Assembly: GCF_000004075.3 (NCBI RefSeq)
Contig: NC_026661.2
Span: 3,844,001 to 3,908,000 of the forward strand
DNA length: 64,000 bases
From: Cucumis sativus
Taxonomy: Eukaryota; Streptophyta; Magnoliopsida; Cucurbitales; Cucurbitaceae
Direction: 5' to 3'
In this document: piece after piece, positions 47,627 through 60,160 of the stretch
How positions within the stretch are numbered: position 1 is the first letter of the stretch
Layout: each line of letters opens with the position of its first letter
The notes under the pieces: generated by a model
What the model was told of the DNA's origin: nothing
The model's database searches: none
What the model saw: the letters and a program-made list of their open reading frames with translations, nothing else
Made by a program: the position numbers and the translations under genes

Positions 47627-48060
47627 CTCTACACAGGTCAATTTGATAATAGAAACCGAAAGGGGGAAACAATGGCGTCGAATTTGAAAACGACAAATGT
47701 GGGAGCGATGAATGAAGGAAGTTTGAGTGAAGGAAGGTGTGTGATGGGGTATCTGGGAAAGAGGAAGCAAACTTATGGTTGGAAGCGTTGACGAGTCCAC
47801 TCTAACTTTATTCTAACTTTCTAAACTTCAATTTCCAAAGATATTTCAAGGATGGTTGGTTGAATAATGAAAGCGGTGTTGTTCATGGAAACGAAGAATA
47901 GAAAAATGGAAATGGTTTGACTGAAAGAGAAAGTGATTTTGTTTTTAGGGTGGAAGTCAACTGGGAGAGAAGAAGACTGAAGGTGAAGGTGAAGGTTGAA
48001 GGTTGAAGGTTGAAGAAACTACGCCAAAGCAAAAGAAGAAGAATAAATACTATTTGTAAA
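47627..48060 (-). promoter_or_regulatory. SERK 5' UTR and promoter region
   Basis: Upstream of the SERK ATG. On the plus strand it shows a run of GAAGGT/TTGAAGG repeats (about 47,980-48,015), so the minus strand is CT-rich, as is common in plant 5' leaders. No clear TATA box. Confidence 0.4.
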
Positions 48061-49451
48061 ACGGACCCATTTCAGTATTGCAAGTCTTCATTTCACTGTC
48101 CATTTTAACGGCTACTTTCTTACATCTTTCATCAATATTAAATTTGTGGCTTTTTTACTCTTTTACCCCTGGATTAAATTATTAAAATAAACTTTTCATT
48201 CATATCAACCGTATTTTTTAACTCTCCCGTTATCTTTTAGTTCTTTCATTATCTCTATGTGATCTTGCTCTACAACACAAACTGAAGTTGATCGTGTTAA
48301 AATCACTCGTGTTGACTTGTCAAAGTTGGTGTGTGATCTCATAGAAGTTTATTGTGTTTAAAGAAGTCGTAGTCGTGTCAAAGAAAAAGGAAGAAAAGGG
48401 AAACAAAAACTAGAAAAACAGTCATCGCATTCAAAGAATGAAAAGCGTAATTTGTATAATTCTTAGAATTTAGATGATGACTTTATAGGAAAAGTTCCAA
48501 CTTTTTAAGTCATACAAAAATGATTTTGAGCTTTAAAATGAATCTTTTAATCAATTATCTTCGGTCCTTTATGTCTTGAAAATGGTTGGTTATACACTAT
48601 CTTTTAGAACTAATAAGATGTCTAGCAACATTTATAAGTAATAGATTTTTATTACCCAGTGTAGTTCAACTTTAAGAGCTAGGTTCAAAAAAAAAATTCT
48701 AAAATATTTTACTCCTAAACACACACAAAAAAAAGTTCATTTTAATTTGGAATACAACCAATTTCACCTAAATTTCAAAACTTTAAGTAAAGTATAAAAA
48801 AATGTTTTAAAATATAGATCAACATTGCATTTATAAATATAGCAAAATCTTACGGATGATAGATAGCAATAGACATAGATAGTTATAGAGTGACATTTTA
48901 CCATATCATCTTCAACCATAAGCAAAAATATATTTGATCAGAAAAGCTACAAAGACAAAGAAATTGGGAGAACACTATTATATATTAATCCAAAAATATA
49001 GAAAAATAAGCAACTAACACACTAAGTTATGATTAATAAAAAGATGATATCCATAGAAACAATTCTATAAGAAACACAGTAGCTAAAACATTGGAACCAC
49101 TATTGTCAAAAGTATCTACATAATTTTTGTACAATGGAAATTCAAGCTTCAACGCACAGCTGCTTTTTGGCTATTTCCATGCAAGATTTCAGTTCAGCGA
49201 CTGACTGGAAGACGAAATCTCAGCTTATGAACTAAAAATTAAGGAAGGCAAATAGTCTCTTAAATAGCAAATATGATATATCCACATAAAATGAAGTTTC
49301 AATCCTTTAAACCATTGGGGGGTACTACACAATACTTTGCAAAATAAGACTTGCTATTACCGGCCGCATAAAATATTTGCTGCTATGAAGAGAAAAAATT
49401 CTGAGACTTTCGACTTTGGAGTATTAATAGTTATGCTGAAACTATATACGG
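48061..49451. other. Intergenic between SERK and F-box/kelch gene
   Basis: No gene seen. The right part should contain the F-box gene 3' UTR. Confidence 0.5.
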
Positions 49452-50894
49452 CTATATAACAAGGGTCTGGCAACTAACCAGTTCGGCTGACCCAACGGTT
49501 CGAGTGGCTATCACCTTTGTAAAATTTTCAGATTCTTCGTCTAATTCTTGCAATTCTCTGAAACAGATATCTTGTGAAGACGACGATGATGATGCAGATT
49601 GAAAGGAAGCCAGATGGTGATTTCTCACACCAGCTTGCATAACAGTTATGTTGTTATTTGCATCTTTGGTGATGACATGAAGTTTTTGGGTTAACCCAGC
49701 GAGTAAATAAGGAGATTCTGAATCAGAAAAGTCATGAATGGGAATGTCTTCTGCCACAACTTTCCAGGCATCAGAATGGGAATCATATACCTTGACCTTG
49801 GCATTGTCAAGAGAACTAGAAGGATCCAATGCATACAGTTCCCCGTTAACCGTGACACTCAATTTAGTTCCAGCTTGCCTTGCAGGCCATCCCTCACCCA
49901 TCCCCATGGGCATTTCAACCCAGGTATTCACATCTGGATCATATACTTCTCCTCCAACGTCGACGAAAAAAGGCCAGCAATATAGACTTTGAGGCACAAA
50001 CAGCTTGCCCTGATATGATGTTAATCCTGTTGCAATTGGCTTGAGTAGATCGGCAAGAAATGCAGTAGGCAATACCTGAGCTTTAGCAAAGGGCATGCTC
50101 GGCATTTCAGACCACATGCCAGTATTTGGATCATATACTTCAGCAGATTGTAGAGGTGACAAACCACCATTGCCTCTCGTGACTCCTCCAACTACATAAA
50201 GCTTGTTGTTCAAAACTGTAGTTTTACAGTAGGCTCTACCAATTGACATAGAGTGTGCTTCATTCCATGTATTTGCCACGGGATCATATCGCCAGACACA
50301 CCTCATTGCCGAAGCACTGGAGAATCCACCTAACACATACAGACACCCATCAATTGCACCAACAGCACAACCACAGAATGGCATTTGATCTAATGCATCC
50401 TTCCTCCCAAGCCAAGCCATTATAGCATCTGCTATTCTCATACTAGAACCTGCCATATTCCAAATCCGTTGCCCGGTTAAACCCTTCTTAGTTTCATCTT
50501 CTAGAGAAATAGTAGGCATTGGGGGCAACTTCTGCCATCGTCTAGCCTGTGGATCCATAGCATACCAAACGAGTTTCCCATCCTTGACCTTTGTCAATAT
50601 GTACAGCCATTCCTCAGCCGTTCCAAGTTCCTGTCGGAGATGGAAGAGTTGGTTGCTTGTAATGGCATGTTTCCATGCTCGAGAGACCATTTTAAGTCTC
50701 AAGTAATGTATCCTGGGAACTCTAGCTAAAATCTGGATAGAAATTTCATCAGGAAGGCTGGAAATCAGTCTCTGGTTTTCCTCCCAATAGTTTGACATCA
50801 ATTTTTGCTTTTTGCAAGCTTCAACAGGTACAAACTCATCGGGACCATCCGCTCTAGCCCCAAAAATGTTTAAGCTCAATTTAGCTCCCATCAA
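49452..50894 (-). CDS. F-box/kelch-repeat protein (At1g22040-like)
   Basis: Intact 480-residue protein in one exon. F-box at about residues 43-88 (LISSLPDEISIQILARVPRI, then the SRAWKHAI segment), which docks to SKP1 in SCF ubiquitin ligases. Kelch repeats from about residue 180 (DGCLYVLGGFSSAS, NNKLYVVGGVTRGNGG, then YDPNTGMWSEMPSMP and YDPDVNTWVEMP) would form the substrate-binding propeller. The Ser-rich stretch near residue 440 and the C-terminal tail are outside the repeats. Single-exon coding, the length and the order match the Arabidopsis F-box/kelch protein I recall as At1g22040; the substrate is unknown. The start is the first of two adjacent ATGs (MMGAKLSL). Upstream the minus strand has a good acceptor (GATGCCTTTCAG, ending 50,980), so a 5' UTR intron is likely. 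Confidence 0.92.
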   Translation of the reverse strand: MMGAKLSLNIFGARADGPDEFVPVEACKKQKLMSNYWEENQRLISSLPDEISIQILARVPRIHYLRLKMVSRAWKHAITSNQLFHLRQELGTAEEWLYILTKVKDGKLVWYAMDPQARRWQKLPPMPTISLEDETKKGLTGQRIWNMAGSSMRIADAIMAWLGRKDALDQMPFCGCAVGAIDGCLYVLGGFSSASAMRCVWRYDPVANTWNEAHSMSIGRAYCKTTVLNNKLYVVGGVTRGNGGLSPLQSAEVYDPNTGMWSEMPSMPFAKAQVLPTAFLADLLKPIATGLTSYQGKLFVPQSLYCWPFFVDVGGEVYDPDVNTWVEMPMGMGEGWPARQAGTKLSVTVNGELYALDPSSSLDNAKVKVYDSHSDAWKVVAEDIPIHDFSDSESPYLLAGLTQKLHVITKDANNNITVMQAGVRNHHLASFQSASSSSSSQDICFRELQELDEESENFTKVIATRTVGSAELVSCQTLVI

Positions 50895-52139
50895 GAAGGT
50901 TTGGCCAATTCAGTGTACAAAAATAAAACTCTTCTGAACTAAGCAAGACAACTACTGCCATAGGCTTTCCACATCACATCTGAAAGGCATCATAAATGGA
51001 AGTAAAGAATCACGAAGGCAAACTGACAAGAGACACTAAGATAAAACATGAGGACAAGCAATGCCCAATGAAACAGAGAAACCAAGAACTAGACTATGCT
51101 ATCGGTGAAAATGAATGAACAACTAGATGGGAGTAGGTAGAGAGAGAAGTGATGTTACAAAAATGTTTCAAGAAACATAAGAAATCTTACACTCAAGAGA
51201 AAATTAACATATATAGAGAGAGAGATATTCAACGTGAATGCATAATAGGAAGCATAGATATGGACATAGGTATCCTACCATTATCAAAAAATCAAGACCA
51301 CCAATATGACAAGGCAGATAGATTCAAAACTTCACTTGTTTGTGCCATACACATTTCCATACCTATAAATTGAAAAACTTGCATTTCAAAGTAACTTAAA
51401 TTTTAGAGAAAAGAGAACTCGCGAACAACACTCACTCATCTCATTTATGTGCAAAAGCCAGGACCAAATATCTCCCCCATCCATATCATTCTTTTGCACA
51501 ACCAAAACAGTGTCTTCACTCTTTTTTCCCTCTCTTCCCTCTCTCTCCAGCAGGGTTGCATAAGCTAGACTCAGGCACTCTCATCTGAAAAACCCAACAT
51601 GAAATTCCAAAACTCCAAATCTGAACTGTAACTCCTTTTCTCTTCTCTCATGTTTCTATGTTGTCATTGTTGCCCTTTCCCATCCCGAATCCTTTTTGTT
51701 AGCCATAACCAAGAGAAATCTGATGCTAAAATATTCTTTTGCTCTCCCTCTCCCCTCCGATTGTTTCTCGTCACTTTTCTCCTACCAACATTACATACAT
51801 CTAAAGTAAACAAGTAAAAGCAATGATACATTTATTGCATGTAGTTTTCTAGGCATGCTATAGATATATAATCTAGAAGTTCCTTCTCTATCAACCTAAA
51901 TGGAAGAAGGGGGATTTTTTTTTGGGAAACATGAGTTTGCACTGAGTTGTGTGATTCGTGGGAGAGGAATAATAGGACCTTTAGAGGGATTGAACAAAAC
52001 CCTAACAGTGTTTGGTTTCTTGTTAGTTTCTATGTTTCTCTTCGGACCCTAGTGATGAGTCATTATATAATTATTTTCTAGGTCTGACTGAAATTGATTG
52101 GATCCCTTTTTTTAGGTGCATGCCATTTTGCAGACGATT

Positions 52140-54250
52140 TTTTGGATTCTCTTTAAAAGGTTTCTTTTTTTACCCAACAGAAGTTCAGTTTATTGTCACA
52201 GGAAAAACAAAATGAGTATCATCTTCGCAAAGAAGAAATGTGTCACCTGCCAATTGTGAAATAGGGACATTAAAAGCCTCCAAAGAAACAATTCGAACAA
52301 GTCTTTTCAATGAGTTTGTTAAAGGACATCAGTTACCAAAAGGAATAGCAACCGAGATAAAGGATCTTCTTGCCTCAATCCTCTAGAAGCCACAATCCTT
52401 TCTCTAGGTCTTCCATATATAAAACCTGTGAATTTTGTAGCTCTTATGCAACCTTTGATCCATATCCATTGTCTTTCAAAACAAACAAGCATCCTTGTTT
52501 CTTAAGGAAAGTTCCAATCCATTCAATCAATAGTTTATTCCATATCGAGCTTTAGAATCCATCCCTTCTTTTTCTTCTTTATTAAAAGACTATTCAACAG
52601 TTGCCTAAATAATCGGAAGTATAGAAGATCACTCAGCTTCTTTAAGAATCCCAATAGATTAAATAATCACTGACTCTTCAATTTCTTTGCCCAATAAAAA
52701 CTTCATTTTTGTCTTACTAACATCAACCTCAATGCTTCAGAATCAGCTTTCTTTAATAAAATTGACTTCCAACCCATTCATTTTCCTTCTGCATCCCAAA
52801 TTGACCAATTACGTATCAAATAATTAATAACCTCTTTAATGATGAAAAGAAGTGGATGATCAACTTTGCCATGAAGCACACGCATAATAATTTCTTCCAA
52901 AGAGAAGTGGAAAGGTGCCTTCAGACTACAATACTTTGAAAATTTACTCAAACAGGGATTTACCATCGGATGCTACTTGAGGACAAGGCTCATCTAAAAG
53001 GACATCTCCAACCTCCTGACTAAAACAATATAACTACATCCAGGGGGATAGTATCAAGCAGCAACAGACATTCATTAGATTCTATGAAAAAACTCCATTA
53101 CATTGGTAACAAGAAAATTTTTAATACCACATTCTCATTTAGGACTGGAGCATTTAGTCCTGCCATTGACGAAGGCTAATTAAAGGGAAAACATCTGCCA
53201 ACAAATTTAGTAATTTTAGTTCACTAATTTAGTAGTTAGTTCGCGTGCTTTTCATCTGCCAAGACCAATTGCATATGATTTATGTCCAGAGAATTTGAAA
53301 AGGTATTTGAGGATAAATTTCCTTGAATGAAATCTGTAGGATCTTACGGAGAAACATCACCAAATCTAAGAAAAGAATCCCCTCTTATTCAATCCTTGAT
53401 TGCAATGGTTGTTGGTACAAAACCACACAAATTCTTCTTAACTTCTAGCTGCTAGGAGAAAACCATAAAAATTCTTCTTAACATCAATGCAAAACTCAGT
53501 ACAATAAATCATATTAAGTGTTCTAACAAGACCAATAAAGTTTTCAACCTATGCTTCAAAAGTGTTCCAATCCCAACAAGTTAGAGATAAGTTCTTGACA
53601 TAGATCCATCTACCATACCACATGTATTAATGAGATTCTGATGAGAATGTTTTTCTCCTTACCACTTCTCAAATGAAGATGAAAATTACCAAAGATTTCA
53701 TTTTCCATTTAATCCTAGATCACTTAAAATGCTACCTTCATCCATTTTAAGTAAAGCTGTGTAAAGAAATTATCAAAATAGTGACCTCATAAAGATCCTC
53801 TAATACTTCCTCAATATCCTTCCAATTCTTGTGAGAAAACAGTCCAGAAACAACCAGTGACTCATTAAAATTCATGTTCACCACCAATAATTTTCTTAAC
53901 ATCCTTCTGGAATTGAAAATTCCTTAAGCATAGGCAACTTAGTTAGATCCTTTGAACACTGATAATTTTCCTCATGCTTCATGATTAAACTTCTCAACAT
54001 ATCCCAGAAATAAAACCATCCTCGCTTCAGAAACCCACAGGGACACTAACCAACCTCCTTCCAACAGATATTGGCTACAGTCTACACAATACAATCAAAA
54101 ATCTGAGGAAGGCCTGTGTTAATGAATTCGGGTAATTCCAAAACCTTCACTATCTTGCTTAGGGAAGAACAAAGATTCAAGACATTTCAACAACTCAGCC
54201 AAAGACTTCTCAAAGCATCAAAGATGAGATAAAGAGAGGGATGGCTGACT
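52140..54250 (-). mobile_element. Decayed LINE (reverse-transcriptase remains)
   Basis: On the minus strand, 52,414-52,325 reads GRPRERIVASRGLRQEDPLS followed by RLLFLLVTDVL, which is the conserved GLRQGDPLSP block of L1-type reverse transcriptase. Next, around 52,250, comes ISQLAGDTFLLCEDDTHF-like sequence where the FADD catalytic box belongs; in this copy the second Asp context is degraded. Further upstream (53,200-54,100, minus) scattered pieces resemble the DUF4283-type ORF1 of such elements, with weak support. Many stops and indels show it is long dead. Endonuclease and most RT blocks are missing. Confidence 0.6.
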
Positions 54251-55213
54251 AAAATTCCATATCTGCGAAATAAAATCATTCAAATTTGCAAGAAATTGCA
54301 ATAATATTTCTTATCAATGCAAGAGCTACTAACCAAACTAGAATGAGACTTATGGAATCTTATGAAGAAATAAAACGGTCGAACATACTTAATTTGAGAG
54401 AGATTCTGAAGAAGATGCACTGGTTGAGGGTCGGGGATGAAGGTTAGGGTAGTCGAGAGAACGGAGGAGGGGAGCATTTTTAGGGGTTCTCCGTTATTGC
54501 AGTTATTTATGCATTCTTACCAACAATAATAAACAATGAGTAACCATTACATTCTGCCAAAATATATAATGCAAATGGGGAACACCGCATGAGATACAGT
54601 TCTCAAAATTTCACAAACCAGATAGAAACACATGAATGTAGCAGTAGAAACAAGCAACCAAGAACAGCAAACAAAAATTGGGACATCAAGAGACTTCTCG
54701 TACCATGAATTGAGAACCGCGTATCCCACAGCTCAATACAATTTCGGTACAATTTCTCTCATGCTCATAGGGAATAAAACAACATTAAGTCACACAAAAG
54801 TAAAAGAAACCAAAAACAGAAATGGAAAATGTAAATAGAAATATTACAACAGAAAGCAAAAACACAGAGGAAAAAAAAAAAAAAGAAGGAAATTTCCACC
54901 CGAAGCTAAAGGGGCACAGACCCAATCCTGTCATCAGTTATGAAATCGAATGCCAAAAATAATAAAAGGAACCTAAGAAAAACCCCAAATCCCAAAAATT
55001 GAGCAAAATCCCATGAGTGACGAGGAAACCCTGAATTAAACAAATCGAACAAAATCCCAAAAAATGTGGGATGGATCGGGGGAGATATCATGATTTCATA
55101 GAGACAAGGAAAGGAAATGGGAAATGCGAAGAAGAGAAATCAATTACCAAGAATGAATTGGAAGACGAAGGAGAAGGAAGGTCAAAATTGGATTGTGATG
55201 AAACCTGAAGCCG

Positions 55214-55236
55214 TCTCTCTCTCTCTCTCTCTCTCT
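55214..55236. repeat. (CT)n microsatellite in probable 5' leader
   Basis: About 11 CT units; GA on the minus strand. GA/CT runs in plant leaders often bind BBR/BPC (GAGA-binding) factors, an inference only. Confidence 0.9.
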
Positions 55237-55312
55237 TTCTTGGTTTCAACCGTCTGAGAAGGGGTGGGGGAGATGTGTGTGTGAACAGCTGAAAATGGTC
55301 ACCACCAACCAT

Positions 55313-58300
55313 GAGCGATCAGCTGCAACGCGGATCCATATTTGAGAAGAATCTAAGCCGTTGAGGGAAAGAAAGAGCATCCCATGAATCCTCAATTATT
55401 TTGGCTTCCGTCGCCTCACGTTTTCCATATCTCCTCACCTTTACACGTGGCTCATTCACCACTTTACTCAATAATTTATTATTTTCACAAATAATGTTTT
55501 TTTAAAAAATAATGACAAATATAGAGTAATATCAAAAAAAAAAAAAAAAAAATTGAGTATGGAAGTAATGCTATTTTAAATCCGCATTTTGTTTCTTATT
55601 TAACATGATTAGTATCCAAAATCAATTTTTAAGTTTGGAAAAAGAAAAGTTTATGGAACAAATATAATTATATATAGTAAATTATTTTAGGTAATAAGAA
55701 CGTAATAATTACAATATAATAACCTACCTTCTCGAATTTATATTACGATATATATTAAATAATAGTCCATTTTAACTAAATCTTGTTTTTGGTAGAGTGG
55801 TTGTGCCATGTAAAACCACGTGATCACACATCGATCTAAACCGACTTGAATTGAATTGGGTTGGAGTAGACGATTGAGTTGAGTGGTAAGGGTCCATGAG
55901 GGAGGGGTTGAGAGTCATATGCGAAACCAGTTGTGTTGAATTTGGGTGTGGAAAGGGCAATAAGTGGAAGCAATTTGAAGAGTGAGAAAAAAGAAAAGAA
56001 TTAAAGAGGTTGAGGTCTGAGCTGGCAATTCGGTAAGCCTGTCTTCTACCTCTTCACATAAAGTCTGTCATCTCATTTACTTTTCTTTCAAACTTTCCAA
56101 TTTATCAACACAAATACAATTCCACCAGTTCCTAATATTCATTTTCAACTTTCCACTTTCTATTCTCTCACTTTATTACTATTATTATCGTATCCTAAAA
56201 AATCAAAATCATTTCTATAAAAATGATTATGGTTGAAAGTCCAACGTCTAGATAGAAACTAAATTCAAATTCAAAATTTTGGAGTGATTTTGAAGGAGAA
56301 TGTTACCTTTTCTTCGGATTTAATCATACCATTGTTAAAAGAACGTAAGTTTTTTTTTTTTTCTTCCGATAAACGTTTGATAGATAATTTGGTATTTAAA
56401 ATAATTAATGAATTTGTAAATACCAGAAATTACTCTCGATTTTGTTTACTTTACGTGTTTTCAAATAAATAATTAAATTTTAGTAACGAAATAAAATAGT
56501 TTTTAATAACATGTTTTTTCAAAGTAAAATATAATTTCTTCGTAAAAAGACAACAATGATGATGAAATTAAGAAGCCGAAACAAAATGCTAGGTTGCTAA
56601 TTTAAGGGTGTTCGGGGTTAGCCAAAATTATTTTATTTCCAAATTGTGGTGTTTAGCTTGAACTAAAATTGATTTTAGAAGAATATTAGATAATAGGTGA
56701 TTTTTAGTCAATCACTTACTTAATTCAGTTGTTGGTTTAAAATTTTGGAACAAAAGATGACAAACATTGTCTATGTTGTTAAACTGTTATTAAAAGTAAC
56801 AATTACAGATGTTTTCGATTTTCTTCCAAAAAAACTATAATATATATAAACATGCATCAACCATGCATACAAAAATTTGACAATAAAATAAATAGAAATA
56901 AATATTTACATTTATTAGCTAATAGGAGTAATTCTAACTCAGCTTGATTTGAAAATCAATTCTAAATAGATAAAAAAAAAAAAATCACTCTTAAGAGTTT
57001 AGTACCAAACATAAATCTAATTGTTTAAAAATTCAACTGTACCTAAATCATTACTCCAAGTATCGACGTAAAACACATTGTTAGTCTGTTACAGTAAGAG
57101 AATGAGTGATTGGACAGTGAAAATTGAAAATCTCTAAGAGAATAAAAAGATTCTTTTGACAAAAATGGGGAAGATTTCAATGTATGTAAGGTCGTTTTGT
57201 GTGTCCATAAAACATATATACGTGGTTTCCATCAAACTAGAAAGCGAGTGAAGTCGCCATATCACATTACAAATAGTGCTCCATGAGAAGCATGGGGTGT
57301 TGATTGCACATTTGAAGAACACCTCAATTTTTCCTTTCTGAGACTTTTGAAAAAAGCATATGACTCACTAATAATAATTATTAGATCACATTTACAACAG
57401 TACTAACTAATGTCAACACATTATATTTTGTGAATACTACAAAATAGATAACACTATTTGAACTTTGCTTTTGAAAAAAACACATATGTGAAAGTCTCAA
57501 TTATTAATTGGAGGGTTCTTTTTTTACTTTTCCTTTTATAGCATCGTTAAGGTTTAGTTTGCTTCTTTCCATCTTTTTCTTCCCTATGTAGATTTATTGG
57601 ATATGTTGATTGAATCATGGTAAATTTGTAAGAGGAGGTCACTTACGAGACTATAAAAAGAAAAATAAATAACCATTGGTGTGGTTGTACTTATAAGACA
57701 AAAACGTTTAATACTTGAATTAGATATGAGCTAAGGGTTAGAGCATTTTGTATGGATAAACCACATAAATCTATTGCATACATACCTAACACGTTAGGTT
57801 TGTAATGGTAGCTTAACCAATTACACAATGACACAAAGACGATATATTGTTGTAATATGTAGCTTACCAATTACACAATGTTCAAAAAGTTCAAGAGTCT
57901 ACACCTCTTGTGTGCCAAAGATCACTATTTCTTTATATTCATAAAGCATTTTGTATGGATAAACCACGAAAATCTTTGTGTCGTATTGATTTCTTGTTCT
58001 TTATTCTTTGCTTGTTGATTTCATCTGTCATAAACAATTTTGTTTGGAAATTTTCATTGGGTGGTTTTTTACTTTGTGATTAGTGTTTTACATGCACGAT
58101 TAGAATGAAGCTTAAATATATAAATTAGACGACGATTTCTCCTTAGAGTAATAAACCCCATATAATCGTTTATGTTTATATACTATATATTATGTTGTTT
58201 TTTCTAGTTAAAAGATAATAGAAGTGAGGATATAACACTACCTCAAATAGAATCGATGTATGGTTTTAGTTTAAACCAAAACTAAACCGTTACGAGAAAC

Positions 58301-58577
58301 TTATGCTTTAGTTTGATAATATCATACTATTATAAAGATACTCCGACAATCTATCCATCCCTATGATTAATACAAAAATCAATAATAAATAAACAAAACA
58401 TTTAAATTTTAATTCACTATATATATATATATATTTAAGTGTGTGGTCCAAAAACCATGGGCATCCAAACCCAGGAAGAAAAAGAAATATTCATCATAGA
58501 GCATTGTACCATTTCTGTCACTCTCTCTGATCCCCATTAACCTCTTTGAAAAAGACAACCTCAGTAAACTCCATCAA
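55313..58577. other. Intergenic DNA between divergent F-box and NaKR genes
   Basis: No gene recognised. AT-rich, with a poly-A run near 55,535 and an (AT)n run near 58,420. The promoters of the two genes probably lie at its ends. Confidence 0.5.
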
Positions 58578-58584
58578 TATAAAT
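58578..58584 (+). promoter_or_regulatory. TATA box of NaKR2-like gene
   Basis: TATAAAT about 75 bases before the ATG at 58,659; the leader between is CT-rich. Confidence 0.55.
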
Positions 58585-58658
58585 CTTCATATTTGCCTCT
58601 CTGCCTCCATTTCTTCTAGTACTATATACTGTATACTCATCACCCATATATATTTACC

Positions 58659-59561
58659 ATGAAGAAGCTAGGTGGATTCATGTGCCACTCTGCTGCCACC
58701 ACCGCAGTCTGCATCCCCTCCGATCCCCGCTCCACCGTTGTGTCAAGAAGGCTGGCTAGACCCGACTATGCTAATAATAATCATGCCAATAATGGCAACC
58801 GTAGTGCGAGGTTTGTGAGCAATAATACTGTGAAGTACTCGAAGCTTGTCGAATCATCTCCTAGTTTGAGTGTTCGGAGCGAGGGAAAGCATATCAATTT
58901 GAAGAAACCGGCCATGCCGGTTATGCTTTCTTCACCAGCGGAGAATAATAACGTCTTCCATGTGGTGGTTATGAGGGTGGCGCTTCACTGTCAAGGCTGT
59001 GCTAGTAAAGTTAAGAGACATCTCTCGAGAATGGAAGGTATTGTAAATCCATGCATATATTATTCATTATATAATCATTTCTATATATGATTACTATATA
59101 TATAATAATGTTGTTAGTGATATCAAATTTCAATTAATTTCAACAAATAATAGAACTATATAAAAATTATCCAAATTGATAATTTTAACTGTTTTTCTAT
59201 TATATTTAACTGCATGCAAAAGTTTCTCCTTTTGTAATATATATATATAATGTTTTTCATTGATTTTTAAAGGGGATTTCAAGTTTAGTAATTGCTAAAA
59301 CTTAAATGAAAATTACATATATATATAATGAAAATTGAAGGATGAAAAAGGAATAGTTGAAGAATATAATGAATGAGAAATATAGAATTAATTGTGTTTG
59401 AATGTAATTTAAATTGAATATGGGAAAGGACAGGAGTGACGTCATTCAGCATAGATCTTGAGGCGAAGAGGGTGACTGTGATGGGACATATTTCACCGCT
59501 GGGTGTATTACAAAGCATTTCCAAGGTCAAGAGAGCTGAGTTATGGGCAACCCAAGCTTAG
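58659..59561 (+). CDS. NaKR2: Heavy-metal-associated protein, NaKR2-like
   Basis: join(58659..59037, 59434..59561), 507 bases, 168 residues. The intron is GTATTG ... GGACAG, within the codon for Gly of RMEG. The N-terminus (MKKLGGFMCHSAATTAVCIP) resembles the SODIUM POTASSIUM ROOT DEFECTIVE family. A basic, Ser/Asn-rich linker is followed by one HMA domain (about residues 98-163) with the metal-binding pair HCQGCASKVKRHLSRMEG, and after the intron FSIDLEAKRVTVMGHISP. The protein ends KVKRAELWATQA. The length matches the short NaKR2 type rather than the roughly 320-residue NaKR1. NaKR1 acts in phloem ion loading and flowering in Arabidopsis; the role of the short forms is less clear. The exon 1 frame left unspliced would read on for only 17 codons. 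Confidence 0.9.
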
Positions 59562-59751
59562 ACATCATCATTATTCACTTTTATTATTACATATAACCAT
59601 CACTATGAGGGAAAAGAAAGATACCCAAAATGGCACTCCAAAAGAAAGAATAACCCAATTTTAATGTAATTTCATCACTGCTTTCTATTAGAGTTGTATA
59701 AGAGTGGGTTGAATTTTCGATTTGGTTGTCAAAATTCCTCTAAAACGGCCC
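59562..59751. other. NaKR 3' UTR and spacer
   Basis: Short interval before the site II/telo-box promoter. The 3' UTR with a TTTTAATGTAATTTC-type end lies here. No other signal. Confidence 0.5.
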
Positions 59752-59800
59752 GGCCCAACCCAACCCAACCCCCGCTTAAAACCCTAGACTCTATTTAAAG
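59752..59800 (+). promoter_or_regulatory. Site II plus telo-box promoter of the snoRNA cluster
   Basis: GGCCCA at 59,752-59,757 (site II, TGGGCC on the other strand), CCAACCC repeats, and the telo-box AAACCCTA at 59,779-59,786. TTTAAAG just downstream could serve as a weak TATA element. This pairing is known from Arabidopsis promoters of ribosomal-protein and snoRNA genes. It stands about 200 bases before the first snoRNA unit and far from any protein start, which ties it to the RNA cluster. Confidence 0.65.
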
Positions 59801-59999
59801 AGTTTGGCGAATGTTGGCGCAGCCCCGCTAGGGTATGAACAACTTCAATCCTTTTCGTTCTTTTCTTTTTTTTTTTCTTCTACGGTTTAATCTGACTAAT
59901 CTTCTATGTTATTCGTCTTTCCTAATATCTGTTATCTTTAACCTATTCGTACTTTGTTCTTTCTGCATTTTCGTTTCGATTTATGAGTTTCAAGTTCTG

Positions 60000-60083
60000 A
60001 AGAATGAAATGATGAGCTTTTTTTATTTGCTTTGATTGCCGTGATGATGGCAACATTAGTATTAGCTCTAGCTGATCATTCTT
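60000..60083 (+). ncRNA. Box C/D snoRNA, copy 1 (18S rRNA guide, U44-like)
   Basis: Terminal stem AAGAATGA (60,000-60,007) pairs exactly with TCATTCTT (60,076-60,083). Box C is ATGATGA (60,009-60,015), box D is CTGA (60,072-60,075), and an inner TTGCCGTGATGATGGCAA hairpin contains a C'-like TGATGA. The 12 bases GTATTAGCTCTA (60,059-60,070), plus the next G, are complementary to CUAGAGCUAAUAC of plant 18S rRNA. By the box D+5 rule the target is the A in UAG-A-GC, the residue that human SNORD44 modifies as I recall it. Function: guide for fibrillarin-dependent 2'-O-methylation in the nucleolus. This copy has the best box C of the three. Confidence 0.78.
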
Positions 60084-60160
60084 TCAGCGATTGATTTATT
60101 TTGTTTCTCTTTCGTATTGGTTTTCCTTTCAGTTCGAACTTGTTTTAAATTGTACTTTTT

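Larger units (their letters stand above)
50895..55312 (-). promoter_or_regulatory. 5' region of the F-box gene, likely leader intron(s)
   Basis: No protein gene is evident. An acceptor-like TGATGCCTTTCAG ends at 50,980. Far upstream, 55,148-55,312 looks like a transcribed leader: GA-rich on the minus strand and ending TTCTTG|GTAATTG. A closer alternative promoter is TATATAAT near 52,065. Which is used cannot be decided from sequence alone. Confidence 0.35.

Noticed and set aside
54280-55312. Several minus-strand frames upstream of the F-box gene
   Set aside because: Unrelated low-complexity peptides without domains; more likely leader or intron.
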